This document shows positions 1 to 10,237 of a DNA stretch of 64,000 nt, piece by piece. The position numbers and the translations under genes were made by a program. The notes beneath the pieces were generated by a model. The model saw nothing but the letters and a program-made list of their open reading frames with translations, had not been told where the DNA came from and did no database searches. Numbering within the stretch: the first letter of the stretch is position 1; the number at the start of each line of letters is the position of its first letter. This DNA comes from Raineyella sp. LH-20 (GTDB lineage: Bacteria > Actinomycetota > Actinomycetes > Propionibacteriales > Propionibacteriaceae), in the NCBI RefSeq assembly GCF_033110965.1, contig NZ_CP137003.1, forward strand, positions 1,426,001-1,490,000. The letters run 5' to 3'.

Positions 1-8
1 GTGGAGCG

Positions 9-82
9 CCCGGTGGGCGAGGATGCGGCCCGGTGGGTGAGGGTTCGGCCGGTGGATGAGGGGACGGCCGGTCGGTGAGGGG
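9..82. repeat. Degenerate 20-bp tandem repeat upstream of pgi
   Basis: About four copies of a motif close to CCCGGTGGGTGAGG recur with a period near 20 bases. No reading frame here looks coding. The stretch ends about 35 bases before the pgi -10 element. Confidence 0.5.
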
Positions 83-115
83 GCGGCCCGGCCGGACGGG
101 GCGGGCCTGCGGCCA

Positions 116-121
116 TAGTCT
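116..121 (+). promoter_or_regulatory. Leaderless -10 element of pgi
   Basis: TAGTCT ends six bases before the pgi ATG at 128. This places the likely transcription start on the A of the start codon, and no Shine-Dalgarno sequence is visible. Leaderless mRNAs are common in Actinobacteria. Assigned by spacing only. Confidence 0.55.
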
Positions 122-127
122 TGCCTC

Positions 128-1798
128 ATGCAGTCTCCCGTTGATGCCACCGCCACCGAGGCCTGGGAGCGGCTGAGCTCCCTCGCCCACGACTACCGAC
201 CGAACATGCGTACGTGGTTCGCCGAGGACCCGGGACGCACCGAGCGATTCTCCTTCACCGCCGGCGACCTCTTCGTCGACCTGTCCAAGAACTGGCTCGA
301 CGGGACCGTCCTGTCGGCGCTGGTCGATCTCGCCGACCAGGTGCAGCTGACCGACCGGATCGACGCGATGTTCCGCGGTGACCGGATCAACGTCACCGAG
401 GACCGTTCGGTGCTGCACACCGCGTTGCGCAAGCCGGCCGGCCAGTCGCTGATCGTCGACGGCAAGGACGTGGTGACCGACGTCCACGGCGAGCTGGAGC
501 GGATCTACGCCTTCGCCCGCCGGATCCGTTCCGGGGAGTGGCGCGGCGTCACCGGCAAGACCATCCGGACGATCGTCAACATCGGCATCGGCGGCTCCGA
601 CCTCGGCCCCGTGATGGCGTACGAGGCGCTGAAGCCGTACGGCCAGCTGGGCCTGGAGTGCCGGTTCATCTCCAACATCGACCCGACCGACGCGGCCGAG
701 AAGACCTTCCTGCTCGACCCGGAGACCACGCTGGTCATCGTGGCGTCGAAGACGTTCTCCACGCTGGAGACGCTGACCAACGCCCGGACCGTACGCAACT
801 GGCTGATCTCCAGCCTCAAGGACCGCGGCGCGATCGTCGAGGGCCAGGAGGGTGAGGCGGTCGCGAAGCACTTCGTCGCGGTGTCGACCGCCCTCGACAA
901 GGTCGCCGCCTTCGGCATCGACCCGGCGAATGCCTTCGGCTTCTGGGAATGGGTCGGCGGGCGCTACTCGGTCGACTCGGCCGTCGGCACCGCACTGGCC
1001 GTCTACATCGGCCCGGAGAACTTCGAGGCCTTCCTCGCCGGCTTCCACGCGATGGACGAGCACTTCCGTACGACGCCGATCGAGCGCAACGTCCCGGCGC
1101 TGATGGGCCTGCTGAACATCTGGTACACCAACTTCCACGGCGCCCAGTCGCACGCCGTGCTGCCGTACGCCCAGTACCTGCACCGCTTCCCGGCCTACCT
1201 GCAGCAGCTGACCATGGAGTCGAACGGCAAGCGGGTGCGGTCGGACGGGACCCCGGTGACCTCCGACACCGGCGAGATCTTCTGGGGCGAGCCGGGGACG
1301 AACGGCCAGCACGCCTTCTACCAGCTGATCCACCAGGGCACCCGGCTGATCCCCGCCGACTTCATCGCGGTCGCCAATCCGGCGAACCCGACTCGGGACG
1401 GCGAGAACGACGTGCACGAGATGTTCCTCGGCAACTTCTTCGCCCAGACCAAGGCGCTGGCGTTCGGCAAGACGGCCGACGAGGTGCGGGCCGAGGGCAC
1501 CCGTGAGGAGATCGTGACGGCCCGGGAGTTCCCCGGCAACAAGCCGACCACCTCGATCATGGCGCCCGAGCTGTCTCCGTCGGTGCTGGGCCAGCTGATC
1601 GCGCTGTACGAGCACATCACCTTCACCCAGGGCACCGTCTGGGGCATCGACTCGTTCGATCAGTGGGGCGTCGAACTCGGCAAGGCCATGGCCAAGGAAC
1701 TGACCGGTGCGGTGGCCGGCGACGAGACGGCGATCGAGGCCCAGGATCCGTCGACCCGGGCGCTGATCCGCTACTACCGCGCGGAGCGGCGCCACTGA
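128..1798 (+). CDS. pgi: Glucose-6-phosphate isomerase
   Basis: Interconverts glucose 6-phosphate and fructose 6-phosphate in glycolysis and gluconeogenesis; cytosolic. The 556 residues match the usual length of the family. Visible signatures are the sugar-phosphate binding stretch GIGGSDLGP near residue 153, the MESNGKRV segment holding the catalytic Glu near 364, and [12 protein letters not shown] holding the catalytic His near 395. The ATG at 128 is supported by a leaderless -10 element and by N-terminal length. The gene stands alone. Polyphosphate glucokinase at 18699 would supply its substrate from glucose. Confidence 0.97.
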   Translation: MQSPVDATATEAWERLSSLAHDYRPNMRTWFAEDPGRTERFSFTAGDLFVDLSKNWLDGTVLSALVDLADQVQLTDRIDAMFRGDRINVTEDRSVLHTALRKPAGQSLIVDGKDVVTDVHGELERIYAFARRIRSGEWRGVTGKTIRTIVNIGIGGSDLGPVMAYEALKPYGQLGLECRFISNIDPTDAAEKTFLLDPETTLVIVASKTFSTLETLTNARTVRNWLISSLKDRGAIVEGQEGEAVAKHFVAVSTALDKVAAFGIDPANAFGFWEWVGGRYSVDSAVGTALAVYIGPENFEAFLAGFHAMDEHFRTTPIERNVPALMGLLNIWYTNFHGAQSHAVLPYAQYLHRFPAYLQQLTMESNGKRVRSDGTPVTSDTGEIFWGEPGTNGQHAFYQLIHQGTRLIPADFIAVANPANPTRDGENDVHEMFLGNFFAQTKALAFGKTADEVRAEGTREEIVTAREFPGNKPTTSIMAPELSPSVLGQLIALYEHITFTQGTVWGIDSFDQWGVELGKAMAKELTGAVAGDETAIEAQDPSTRALIRYYRAERRH

Positions 1799-1964
1799 GG
1801 CATCGCCTCGGTCTCTGCGGCCCTCGACTCCCGGTGGCACCCTTCGCCCGCGCGTTTCTGCCTGTTTGCTCGGCGGGAACGTGCGGGCGAGTCCGTCCCG
1901 CGTGCGGCGAGTCCGTCCACGGGGAGTGTCCTGGTGTGCTCGGCGCGTCGCGCGGGGAAGGCAT

Positions 1965-2013
1965 GTGTCCTCCAAACTTCCATAGGCCTGCCCTATGAAA
2001 GTTTGGAGGACAC
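1965..2013. repeat. Long dyad: 22-bp arms, 5-base loop
   Basis: The left arm at 1965-1986 and right arm at 1992-2013 pair over 22 bp with a single mismatch around the loop CCTGC. No T-tract follows, so it is not a classical intrinsic terminator. It sits 167 bases after pgi and about 240 bases before the kdp genes. Possible roles are factor binding, an RNA hairpin or a small mobile-element remnant; nothing in the sequence decides. Confidence 0.75.
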
Positions 2014-2028
2014 CAACCTGGGTGGCGG

Positions 2029-2140
2029 GCCCGCAGAGTCGTCGGCCCGTACGAGTCGGGGCCCGCAGAGTCGTCGGCCTGTACGAGTCGGGGGTCGCAG
2101 AGTCGTCGGCCTGTACGAGTCGGGGCCCGCAGGGTTGTCG
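2029..2140. repeat. 32-bp tandem repeat, 3.5 copies
   Basis: Copies start at 2029, 2061 and 2093, with a partial copy at 2125. The unit begins GCCCGCAGAGTCGTCGGCC and ends TACGAGTCGGG. Because 32 is not a multiple of three it is unlikely to be coding, and no frame through it looks like a gene. It directly follows the long dyad. The rest of 1799-2253 shows nothing further that I recognise. Confidence 0.85.
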
Positions 2141-2253
2141 TATGGGTTCTGTTAGGGGACCGACCGGTGAGGGGCTGACGCGGGTTCCATCGGGGGTGCG
2201 TCCATCGACGCCCGGGTCCTGACCGGGACCCGGCCCTTCGTCAAGGAGCTCCC

Positions 2254-2337
2254 ATGCTCGACGTCATCTTCATCGTGGGGATGATCGTGCTCTTCGCCCT
2301 GTTCGCCCTGCTCGGCAAGGCGGTGGAGCGACTGTGA
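2254..2337 (+). CDS. 27-residue membrane micro-protein upstream of kdpF
   Basis: A single hydrophobic helix, beginning [14 protein letters not shown] and ending in a charged KAVERL tail. AAGGAG sits at a good distance before the ATG. Its stop codon overlaps the GTG of kdpF (2334), so the two are probably translationally coupled. Short membrane peptides ending in a similar ERL tail occur beside kdp genes in other bacteria as far as I recall, but I know of no assigned role. Possible accessory or lipid-like subunit of the Kdp complex. Confidence 0.6.
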   Translation: MLDVIFIVGMIVLFALFALLGKAVERL

Positions 2338-2423
2338 TCGTCGTCGACCTCGTCGCCGCCGTCCTCGGCGTGGCGGCCCTGGCCTACCTCGTCGTCGCGT
2401 TGCTGAAGCCGGAGTGGTTCTGA
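2334..2423 (+). CDS. kdpF: KdpF, small subunit of the K+-transporting ATPase
   Basis: A 29-residue single-helix protein ending LKPEWF, matching the length and layout of KdpF (a hydrophobic stretch followed by a short polar C-terminus). KdpF stabilises the KdpABC complex in the membrane. The GTG start overlaps the stop of the preceding micro-ORF, and its own TGA overlaps the kdpA ATG by one base. This is expected for a coupled operon. Confidence 0.85.
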   Translation: MIVVDLVAAVLGVAALAYLVVALLKPEWF

Positions 2424-4096
2424 TGACGGCCCTCTACACCGTCGCGGCACTGCTCACCGTGGTGGTCGTCCTGGCCGTCCTGCACCGCCCGCTGGGCGAC
2501 TACATGGCCTGGATCTTCACCTCGCCGAAGGACTGGCGGGTCGAGACCGCCCTGTACCGGCTGATCGGCGTCGACCCCCGGTCGGAACAGACCTGGCGCG
2601 CTTACCTGCGGGCCCTGCTCGCCTTCTCGCTGGTCGGCCTGCTGCTGCTCTACCTGCTGCAGCGCCTCCAGCAGTGGCTGCCGTACTCGCTGGGGCTGGG
2701 CGCCCCGTCGCCGCACCTGGCGTTCAACACGGCGGCCTCCTTCGTCGGCAACACCAACTGGCAGTCGTACGCCCCGGAGTCGACCCTCGGCTACACCGTG
2801 CAACTGGCCGGCCTGGCGGTGCAGAACTTCGTGTCCGCGGCGGTCGGGATCGCCGTCGCCGTCGCCCTCGTCCGGGGCCTGGCGCGACGTACGTCCACCA
2901 CGATCGGCAACTTCTGGGTCGACCTGCTCCGTTGCACCCTGCGCCTGCTGCTGCCGATCTCGGTGATCGGCGCACTCGTGCTGCTGGTCGGCGGCGTGGT
3001 GCAGAACGTCGACGGGTTCACCGGCATCACCACTCTCGCCGGGGCATCGCAGAGTGTGCCCGGTGGCCCGGTGGCCTCGCAGGAGGTGATCAAGCTGCTG
3101 GGCACCAACGGCGGCGGCTTCTTCAACGCCAACTCCGCCCACCCGTTCGAGAACCCGTCGGCCTGGACCAACGTCCTCGAGGTCCTGTTGATGCTGGTCA
3201 TCCCGTTCTCGCTGCCGCGGACCTTCGGCACGATGGTCGGCGACCGGCGCCAGGGCTACACGATCCTCGCCGCGATGGCCGTCCTCTACGTCGCGTCCTT
3301 CGCGATCCTGACCGCCCTCGAGGCGCATGGGGCAGGGACCGCGCCGCAACTCGCCGGTGCCGCGATGGAGGGCAAGGAACAGCGGTTCGGCATCATCGGC
3401 TCCACGCTGTTCTCCACCACCAGCACCACCACCTCGACCGGCGCCGTCGATGCCATGCACGACTCGTACACCGCGCTCGGCGGGATGCTGACGATGATCA
3501 ACATGATGCTCGGCGAGGTCGCTCCCGGCGGGGTCGGCTCGGGCCTGTACGGCATGCTCGTCGTGGCGGTCATCGCGGTCTTCATCGCCGGCCTGTTGAT
3601 CGGTCGTACGCCGGAATACCTCGGCAAGAAGATCGGGCCGCGGGAGATGAAGCTGGCCAGCCTCTACATCCTCGTCGTGCCCGTGGTGATCCTCGCCGGA
3701 ACGGCGCTCAGCTTCGCGCTGCCCGGCGTCCGGGAGAGCGTCACCGGCACCTCGATCCTCAACCCCGGTCCGCACGGCTTCTCCGAGGTGCTGTACGCCT
3801 TCACCTCGGCCGCCAACAACAACGGCTCGGCCTTCGCCGGGCTGACGGCCAGCACCCCGTGGCTGGACACCTCGCTGGGGCTGGCGATCCTGATCGGCCG
3901 GTTCGTGCCGATCGTCGTCGTGCTGGCCCTGGCCGGCTCGCTGGCGGCCCAGGACAAGGTCCCGGTGACCGCCGGGACGCTGCCCACCCACCGACTCCAG
4001 TTCGTCGGGCTGCTGGTCTTCGTCGTGTTGATCGTGAGCGCCCTGACGTTCTTCCCCGTCCTCACCCTGGGCCCGTTGGCAGAAGGGTTGCTCTGA
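2423..4096 (+). CDS. kdpA: Potassium-transporting ATPase subunit A
   Basis: KdpA is the K+-selective channel-like subunit of the KdpFABC pump. The 557 residues form about ten membrane helices. Selectivity-loop segments typical of the family are visible: [32 protein letters not shown] and [12 protein letters not shown]. The ATG at 2423 overlaps the kdpF stop; an in-frame GTG nine bases upstream lies inside kdpF and is less likely. kdpB follows after four bases. Induced by potassium limitation or osmotic stress in known systems, here presumably through KdpDE encoded downstream. Confidence 0.96.
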   Translation: MTALYTVAALLTVVVVLAVLHRPLGDYMAWIFTSPKDWRVETALYRLIGVDPRSEQTWRAYLRALLAFSLVGLLLLYLLQRLQQWLPYSLGLGAPSPHLAFNTAASFVGNTNWQSYAPESTLGYTVQLAGLAVQNFVSAAVGIAVAVALVRGLARRTSTTIGNFWVDLLRCTLRLLLPISVIGALVLLVGGVVQNVDGFTGITTLAGASQSVPGGPVASQEVIKLLGTNGGGFFNANSAHPFENPSAWTNVLEVLLMLVIPFSLPRTFGTMVGDRRQGYTILAAMAVLYVASFAILTALEAHGAGTAPQLAGAAMEGKEQRFGIIGSTLFSTTSTTTSTGAVDAMHDSYTALGGMLTMINMMLGEVAPGGVGSGLYGMLVVAVIAVFIAGLLIGRTPEYLGKKIGPREMKLASLYILVVPVVILAGTALSFALPGVRESVTGTSILNPGPHGFSEVLYAFTSAANNNGSAFAGLTASTPWLDTSLGLAILIGRFVPIVVVLALAGSLAAQDKVPVTAGTLPTHRLQFVGLLVFVVLIVSALTFFPVLTLGPLAEGLL

Positions 4097-4100
4097 CACC

Positions 4101-6287
4101 ATGTCCACTCCCACCACCACTCCAACGTCCGCGACACCGGCGGCGTCCGCGACACCGTCCGGCGGACACCCGAAGCACCCCCGTACGCCGCGCGGCGCCT
4201 TCTCCTGGCAGCAGCTGTGGACCTCGCTGCCCGGCGCCGTCGGCAAGCTCGACCCCCGCGTCCAGTGGCGCAACCCGGTGATGTTCCTGGTCTGGATCGG
4301 CGCCGCGCTGACGACCGTCCTGGCCGTCGTCGAACTGTTCCAGGGCGGTCCGGCCGCCTCCGGCGGGTCCGAGGTGCCGCGCTCCTTCACCTGGGCGATC
4401 GCCGGCTGGCTGTGGCTCACCGTGCTCTTCGCCAACCTCGCCGAGGCCGTCGCGGAGGGCCGGGGCAAGGCCCAGGCCGACTCGCTGCGGCGCACCCGCA
4501 CCGACACCACGGCCCACCGGGTGCTGCGGCACGACGAGGCCACCGACCCCGGGGCCGAACGGGCCGGCACCGAGGAGGTGACCTCCTCCGACCTGCGCCA
4601 GCACGACGTCGTCGTGGTCTCCGCCGGGGAGCTGATCCCCGGCGACGGGGACATCATCTGGGGCATCGCCTCGGTCGACGAGTCGGCGATCACCGGCGAG
4701 TCGGCCCCGGTGATCCGCGAGTCGGGCGGCGATCGTTCGGCCGTCACCGGCGGCACCCGGGTGCTGTCCGACCGGATCGTCGTACGGATCACCTCGAAGC
4801 CCGGGGAGACGTTCGTCGACCGGATGATCGCCCTGGTCGAAGGGGCGTCGCGGCAGAAGACCCCGAACGAGATCGCGCTGTCGATCCTGCTGGCGTCGCT
4901 GTCGATCATCTTCGTGGTCGTCATCCTGACCCTCGACCCGGCGGCTTCGTTCGCCGCCAGTCCGGTCAGCGTCACCGTGCTGGTCGCCCTGCTGGTCTGC
5001 CTGATCCCGACCACCATCGGCGCCCTGCTGTCGGCCATCGGCATCGCCGGGATGGATCGGCTGGTGCAACGCAACGTGCTCGCCATGTCCGGCCGCGCGG
5101 TCGAAGCGGCGGGCGATGTCACCACCCTGCTGCTGGACAAGACCGGCACCATCACCCTCGGCAATCGGCGCGCCACCGCCCTGATCCCGCTCGGCGGGGT
5201 GGCGGACACCGAGCTGGTCCGGGCCGCGGCGCTGTCCTCGCTGGCCGACCCCACCCCGGAGGGCACCTCGATCGTCGAGCTCGCCGCCGCGGAGGGGTTC
5301 CGGGCCGATCCCGGCGCCGAGCCGGGTGTCATCGTGCCGTTCACCGCGCAGACCCGGATGTCGGGCCTGGACCTGCCGGACGGGACGATGATCCGCAAGG
5401 GGGCCGCCTCGGCGATCACCCGCTGGTTGCAGGAGGAGGGGAGGATCCCCAGCCGTGCTCTCACCGAGGTGCAGGAACACACCGAGCACATCTCCCGCAG
5501 CGGCGGCACCCCGCTGGTCGTCGCCGAGCGCGACGCCGCCGGACGGGGCCGGGTGCTCGGCCTGGTGCACCTCAAGGACATCGTCAAGGAGGGCCTGACC
5601 GAGCGGTTCGCCGAACTGCGGGCGATGGGGATCCGTACGGTGATGATCACCGGCGACAACCCGCTGACCGCCGCGGCGATCGCCAAGGAAGCCGGGGTCG
5701 ACGACTTCGTCGCCGAGGCGGTGCCCGAGGACAAGCTCGCGCTGATCCGTTCCGAGCAGCAGGGCGGCCGGCTGGTGGCGATGACCGGCGACGGCACCAA
5801 CGACGCGCCGGCGCTCGCCCAGGCCGATGTCGGGGTGGCGATGAACTCCGGCACGTCGGCCGCCAAGGAGGCCGGCAACATGGTCGACCTCGACTCCGAT
5901 CCGACCAAGCTGATCGACATCGTCCGGATCGGCAAGCAGCTGTTGATCACCCGCGGCGCGCTGACGACGTTCTCCATCGCCAACGACATCGCGAAGTACT
6001 TCGCGATCATCCCGGCGATGTTCATGGGCGTCTTCCCCGGGCTGGCGGCGCTGAACGTCATGCAGTTGCACTCGCCGGCCTCGGCCGTGCTGTCCGCGAT
6101 CGTCTTCAACGCGATCATCATCGTGCTGCTGGTGCCGCTGGCGCTGCGCGGCGTACGGTACCGCGCGCTCGGCGCCGCGCAGACCCTCAACCGCAATCTG
6201 CTCGTCTACGGGCTGGGCGGCATCATCGCACCGTTCATCGGGATCTGGCTGATCGACCAGTTGGTCCGCCTGATCCCGGGATTCTGA
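4101..6287 (+). CDS. kdpB: Potassium-transporting ATPase ATP-binding subunit B
   Basis: P-type ATPase (class IA) that energises K+ uptake through KdpA. At 728 residues it is slightly longer than usual because of a Pro/Thr/Ser-rich N-terminal extension of about 40 residues. Motifs seen are TGES in the actuator domain, DKTGT with the phosphorylated Asp at 346, the nucleotide-domain KGA region and [10 protein letters not shown] in the hinge. Membrane helices lie near residues 60-110, 270-320 and in the C-terminal third. It sits between kdpA and kdpC in the operon. Confidence 0.97.
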   Translation: MSTPTTTPTSATPAASATPSGGHPKHPRTPRGAFSWQQLWTSLPGAVGKLDPRVQWRNPVMFLVWIGAALTTVLAVVELFQGGPAASGGSEVPRSFTWAIAGWLWLTVLFANLAEAVAEGRGKAQADSLRRTRTDTTAHRVLRHDEATDPGAERAGTEEVTSSDLRQHDVVVVSAGELIPGDGDIIWGIASVDESAITGESAPVIRESGGDRSAVTGGTRVLSDRIVVRITSKPGETFVDRMIALVEGASRQKTPNEIALSILLASLSIIFVVVILTLDPAASFAASPVSVTVLVALLVCLIPTTIGALLSAIGIAGMDRLVQRNVLAMSGRAVEAAGDVTTLLLDKTGTITLGNRRATALIPLGGVADTELVRAAALSSLADPTPEGTSIVELAAAEGFRADPGAEPGVIVPFTAQTRMSGLDLPDGTMIRKGAASAITRWLQEEGRIPSRALTEVQEHTEHISRSGGTPLVVAERDAAGRGRVLGLVHLKDIVKEGLTERFAELRAMGIRTVMITGDNPLTAAAIAKEAGVDDFVAEAVPEDKLALIRSEQQGGRLVAMTGDGTNDAPALAQADVGVAMNSGTSAAKEAGNMVDLDSDPTKLIDIVRIGKQLLITRGALTTFSIANDIAKYFAIIPAMFMGVFPGLAALNVMQLHSPASAVLSAIVFNAIIIVLLVPLALRGVRYRALGAAQTLNRNLLVYGLGGIIAPFIGIWLIDQLVRLIPGF

Positions 6288-6304
6288 CCGACAGGAGGTC
6301 GGAC

Positions 6305-6922
6305 ATGAACACCACCACTCGCGTCACCGGACGCACCCTCTGGGCGGCGCTGCGCGCCATGCTGCTCCTCACGGTGCTGCTCGGCATCGTCTACCCGCTG
6401 GTCGTCACCGGGGTCGGCCAGGTCGTCGCGCCCGCCCAGGCACACGGCTCGCTGGTCCGCGCCGCGGACGGCCGGCTCGTCGGGTCGGCCCTGATCGGCC
6501 AGTCGTACGCCGACGCCCACGGCGATCCGCTGCCGCAGTACTTCCAGCCGCGGCCCTCGGCGGCGGGGGAGAACGGCTACGACGCCGCCGCCTCCGCCGG
6601 CTCCAACCTCGGCCCGGAGAATCCGACGCTGGCCGAGGAGATCCGCACCCGGATCGACCAGGTGGCGGCCTTCGACCAGGTCGCACCCGACCAGGTGCCG
6701 GCCGACGCGGTCACCGCCTCGGCGTCCGGGCTCGATCCCGACATCAGCCCCGCCAACGCCGCGATCCAGGTCGATCGGGTCGCCAGGGCTCGTGGTCTGG
6801 CCCCGGACGTCGTACGATCCCTGGTCCAACAGCACACCAGGGGCCGTGACCTCGGCTACCTGGGCGAGCCGCGGGTGAACGTCCTGCAGCTCAACCTGGC
6901 CCTGGACACGTGGAAGGGATGA
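6305..6922 (+). CDS. kdpC: Potassium-transporting ATPase subunit C
   Basis: KdpC is the single-pass accessory subunit that raises ATP affinity of KdpB. The 205 residues hold one N-terminal helix (about residues 14-36) and an extracytoplasmic domain with family signatures: LIGQSY near the start, then [22 protein letters not shown] and NVLQLNLAL at the end. AGGAGG precedes the ATG at good distance. The kdpD start follows three bases after the stop, so transporter and sensor genes are probably co-transcribed. Confidence 0.95.
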   Translation: MNTTTRVTGRTLWAALRAMLLLTVLLGIVYPLVVTGVGQVVAPAQAHGSLVRAADGRLVGSALIGQSYADAHGDPLPQYFQPRPSAAGENGYDAAASAGSNLGPENPTLAEEIRTRIDQVAAFDQVAPDQVPADAVTASASGLDPDISPANAAIQVDRVARARGLAPDVVRSLVQQHTRGRDLGYLGEPRVNVLQLNLALDTWKG

Positions 6923-6925
6923 CCG

Positions 6926-9424
6926 ATGACTGATCGGGGGCGGCTGCGGGTCCTGCTCGGGGCCGCCCCCGGCGTGGGCAAGACCTTCTCCATGCTGGAG
7001 GAGGGGCTCCGGCTGCAGGACGAGGGCCGCGACGTCGTGGTGGCCGTGGTGGAGAGCCACGGCCGCGCGGCGACCGCCGCCAAGGCCGCGGGACTGGAGA
7101 CCGTGCCGCGTCGTACGGTGTCCTACCGCGGGGTGGAACTGACCGAGATGGACCTCGACGCGGTGCTCGCCCGGCGTCCCGAGCTGGCGCTGGTCGACGA
7201 GTTGGCCCACACCAACGTGCCGGGATCGGTGCACGAGAAGCGCTGGCAGGACGTGCAGGTGCTGCTCGACGCCGGCATCGACGTCATCTCCACGGTGAAC
7301 ATCCAGCACATCGAGTCACTCAACGACGTCGTCGAGCAGATCACCGGCGTCCCCCAGCGGGAGACCATCCCCGACCACATCCTGCGGGCCGCCGACCAGA
7401 TCGAGGTCGTCGACCTCGCCCCCCAGGCGCTGCGGGACCGGCTGTCCGGCGGGTTCGTCTATCCGGCCGACCGGATCGACGCCGCGCTGTCCAACTACTT
7501 CCGGCTCGGCAACCTGACCGCGCTGCGGGAGCTGGCCCTGCTCTGGCTGGCCGACGAGGTCGACCAGGCGCTGCTGACCTACCGCGAGGAACACGGCATC
7601 AGCAACACCTGGGAGGCCCGGGAGCGGGTGGTGGTCAGTCTGTCGGGCGGGCCCGAGGGGGAGACGCTGCTGCGGCGCGGTGCCCGGATCTCCGCCCGCT
7701 CCGTCGGCGGTGAACTGATCGCCGTCCACGTCACCAGCCAGGACGGCCTGCGCGCCGGACGCCCCGAGGCGTTGGCCCGGCAACGCGCCCTGGTCGAGAA
7801 GCTCGGCGGCAGCTACCACCAGGTGGTCGGCGAGGACATCCCCGAGGCCCTGGTCGAGTTCGCCCGCTCGGTCAACGCCACCCAGTTGGTGATGGGCGTC
7901 AGCCGACGGGGTCGCGTCCAGGCCGCGCTCACCGGGCCCGGCATCGGCGCGACCGTCATCCGTGACGTCGGCAGCATCGACGTGCACATCGTCAACCATG
8001 CCGCCGCCGGCGGCCGGTTCCAGCTGCCGCGGCTGGGCCGGGCGCTCAGCCTGCAGCGTCGGATCGCCGGGTTCGTGTTGGCGCTGCTCGGCGGCCCGGC
8101 GCTCACCGCGCTGTTGGTCAACGTACGCACCCCGGACGCGATCACCGCCGACGTGCTGGCCTACCAGTTGCTGGTCATCCTGGTCGCCCTGCTCGGCGGG
8201 ATCTGGCCGGGGCTGTTCGCCGCGCTGCTGTCCGGTGTCTCGGTGGACTTCTTCTTCATGGAGCCGGTGGGGACCATCACCATCGCCAAGCCGGTGCATC
8301 TGATGGCGGTCGGCCTCTACGTGGTCAACGCGTTGCTGGTCAGTTATCTGGTCGACCGGGCCGCTCGCCGGTCCCGCTCCGCCCGCCGCTCGGGCATCGA
8401 GTCGGAGCTGCTGCAGTCCATCGCCGGCAGCGTGCTGCGCGGTCAGCAGGCGGTGCCCGCGCTGATCACCGAGACCCGGGAGGCCTTCGGGCTGAGCGCG
8501 GTCCGGCTGGTGCAGGACGACAGCGTGGTGGCCGCTGACGGTGACCCGGCGCCGACCGAGGTGCCGACCGCCCTCCCGGTCGGGGACCACGCCGTCCTCG
8601 AGCTCTACGGCGGCGACCTGCAGGCCTCCGAGCGGCGTCTGCTGGCCGTCATCATCGCCCAGCTCGAGGCGGCCCTGGAACACCGCGACCTCGAGGAGGT
8701 GGCCAGCGAGGTCGCCCCGCTGGCGGCCTCCGAGCGGGTCCGCAGTGCCCTGTTGTCGGCGGTCGGCCACGACCTGCGCCGCCCCCTGGCGGCGGCCGTC
8801 GCGGCGGTCAGCGGGTTGCGGGCGGCGTACGACCATCTCAGCGCCGACGACCGCGACGAGCTCCTCTCCACCGCCGACGAGAGCCTGGCGACCCTGTCGT
8901 CGGTGGTCACCGACCTGCTCGACGTCAGCCGGCTGCAGGCCGGGGTGATCGCGGTGTCGCTGAGCCCGACCGACCCCGCGGAGGTGATCGTGCCGGCCCT
9001 CGACGAGGTCGGCGTCGGCCCCGACCGGGTGGAGATCGACCTGGCGCCGGACTGTCCGCCCCTGCTGGCCGATCCGGTGCTGCTGCAGCGGGTGCTGGTC
9101 AACCTGCTGCTGAACGCGACCCGCCATGCCCCGCCCGGGACGCGGGTACGGATCGCGGCGAGCTCGTTCGGCGCCACCGTGCAGATCCGGGTCGTCGATC
9201 ACGGTCCGGGCATCCCGCCGGAACGGCTCGACGACGTCTTCGTCCCCTTCCAGCGGCTGGGCGACACCGACAACACCACCGGCCTCGGGCTGGGACTCGC
9301 ACTGTCCAAGGGCTTCACCGAGGGGATGGGTGGGACACTGACACCGGAAGACACCCCCGGCGGCGGGCTGACCATGGTGGTGTCGTTGCCGGTTGCCGAC
9401 CCGGCACGGCCGGAGGGGGACTGA
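6926..9424 (+). CDS. kdpD: Osmosensitive K+ channel histidine kinase KdpD
   Basis: Membrane sensor kinase of the KdpD/KdpE system. At 832 residues it is of usual length. Order of domains: N-terminal KdpD domain with Walker A GAAPGVGKT (residues 12-20) and DELAHTN; a UspA-like domain (about 230-355) with GGPEGETLLRRGAR; a four-helix DUF4118 region (about 375-475); a GAF-like linker; a HisKA box VGHDLRRPL with phospho-acceptor His near 615; and an ATPase domain with NLLLNATRHA, DHGPGIP and GLGLGLALSKG. The usual T of HDLRTPL is R here, which should not affect phosphorylation. Confidence 0.96.
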   Translation: MTDRGRLRVLLGAAPGVGKTFSMLEEGLRLQDEGRDVVVAVVESHGRAATAAKAAGLETVPRRTVSYRGVELTEMDLDAVLARRPELALVDELAHTNVPGSVHEKRWQDVQVLLDAGIDVISTVNIQHIESLNDVVEQITGVPQRETIPDHILRAADQIEVVDLAPQALRDRLSGGFVYPADRIDAALSNYFRLGNLTALRELALLWLADEVDQALLTYREEHGISNTWEARERVVVSLSGGPEGETLLRRGARISARSVGGELIAVHVTSQDGLRAGRPEALARQRALVEKLGGSYHQVVGEDIPEALVEFARSVNATQLVMGVSRRGRVQAALTGPGIGATVIRDVGSIDVHIVNHAAAGGRFQLPRLGRALSLQRRIAGFVLALLGGPALTALLVNVRTPDAITADVLAYQLLVILVALLGGIWPGLFAALLSGVSVDFFFMEPVGTITIAKPVHLMAVGLYVVNALLVSYLVDRAARRSRSARRSGIESELLQSIAGSVLRGQQAVPALITETREAFGLSAVRLVQDDSVVAADGDPAPTEVPTALPVGDHAVLELYGGDLQASERRLLAVIIAQLEAALEHRDLEEVASEVAPLAASERVRSALLSAVGHDLRRPLAAAVAAVSGLRAAYDHLSADDRDELLSTADESLATLSSVVTDLLDVSRLQAGVIAVSLSPTDPAEVIVPALDEVGVGPDRVEIDLAPDCPPLLADPVLLQRVLVNLLLNATRHAPPGTRVRIAASSFGATVQIRVVDHGPGIPPERLDDVFVPFQRLGDTDNTTGLGLGLALSKGFTEGMGGTLTPEDTPGGGLTMVVSLPVADPARPEGD

Positions 9425-9430
9425 CCGACG

Positions 9431-10147
9431 ATGAAGATCCTGATCGCTGACGACGATCCGCAGCTCGTCCGCGCCCTGCGGATCACCCTCGGCGCGGAGG
9501 GCTACCAGATCGTCGCCGCGCCCGACGGCGCTCGGGCCATCCAGGCCGCGGTCGACCATCAGCCCGATCTCGTCCTGCTCGACCTGGGCATGCCGGGCCT
9601 CGACGGCATCGACGTCATCCATGCCCTGCGCGGCTGGACCCAGATCCCCGTGCTGGTCGTCTCCGGGCGGACCGGGGCGGCGGACAAGGTGGAGGCCCTG
9701 GACGCCGGCGCCGACGACTACGTGACCAAGCCGTTCTCCATCCAGGAGCTGCTCGCCCGGGTGCGCGCCCTGACCCGGCGGGTGCCGAGCGCCGAACCCG
9801 AGCCGATCGTACGGATCGGCGACGTGTCGATCGACCTGACCGCCCGCAGCGTGACCCGGACCGTCCGTGGCGAGACCCACCACGTACGCCTCACGCCGAC
9901 GGAGTGGCGGGTGCTCGAGCTCCTCGTCCGCAACCCCGGCCGGCTGGTGACCCGCCAGACCCTGCTCACCCAGATCTGGGGGTCGGACCACGTCGCCGAC
10001 ACCGGCTACCTGCGCCTCTACATCTCCCAGCTGCGCAAGAAACTCGAGCCCGATCCGCACCTGCCGCGCTACCTGCTCACCGAGGCCGGCATGGGTTATC
10101 GGCTGGAACTGCCCGATCAGCCTCCTCGTCCGGGCAGGAATGCGTAG
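9431..10147 (+). CDS. kdpE: KdpE response regulator
   Basis: OmpR-family regulator of the kdp operon. The receiver domain (1-115) has the acidic pocket DDD at 7-9, phospho-acceptor Asp51 in LVLLDLGMP and Lys in VTKPF. The winged-helix DNA-binding domain fills the C-terminus, including LTPTEWRVLELLVRNPGRLVTR and YLRLYISQLRKKLE. It starts six bases after kdpD. The gene order F-A-B-C-D-E is the standard one. Its operator could lie anywhere in 1965-2250, but none can be named. Confidence 0.95.
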   Translation: MKILIADDDPQLVRALRITLGAEGYQIVAAPDGARAIQAAVDHQPDLVLLDLGMPGLDGIDVIHALRGWTQIPVLVVSGRTGAADKVEALDAGADDYVTKPFSIQELLARVRALTRRVPSAEPEPIVRIGDVSIDLTARSVTRTVRGETHHVRLTPTEWRVLELLVRNPGRLVTRQTLLTQIWGSDHVADTGYLRLYISQLRKKLEPDPHLPRYLLTEAGMGYRLELPDQPPRPGRNA

Positions 10148-10237
10148 CCTGGGGACACGGCCGATCGTCGGCGCCGGCGCGGCCGATCCCATCCGACTTG
10201 AGCAGACATCCCGACTCGAGCACACATCGGAGGCATC

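Noticed and set aside
1965-2013. Intrinsic terminator of pgi
   Set aside because: The hairpin is strong but is 167 bases past the stop and lacks a T-tract; kept only as a dyad of unknown role.
2384-6196. Very long minus-strand open frame (1270 codons) opposite kdpA and kdpB
   Set aside because: High-GC shadow frame: Arg/Ser/Pro-rich, no domain, fully antisense to well-supported genes.
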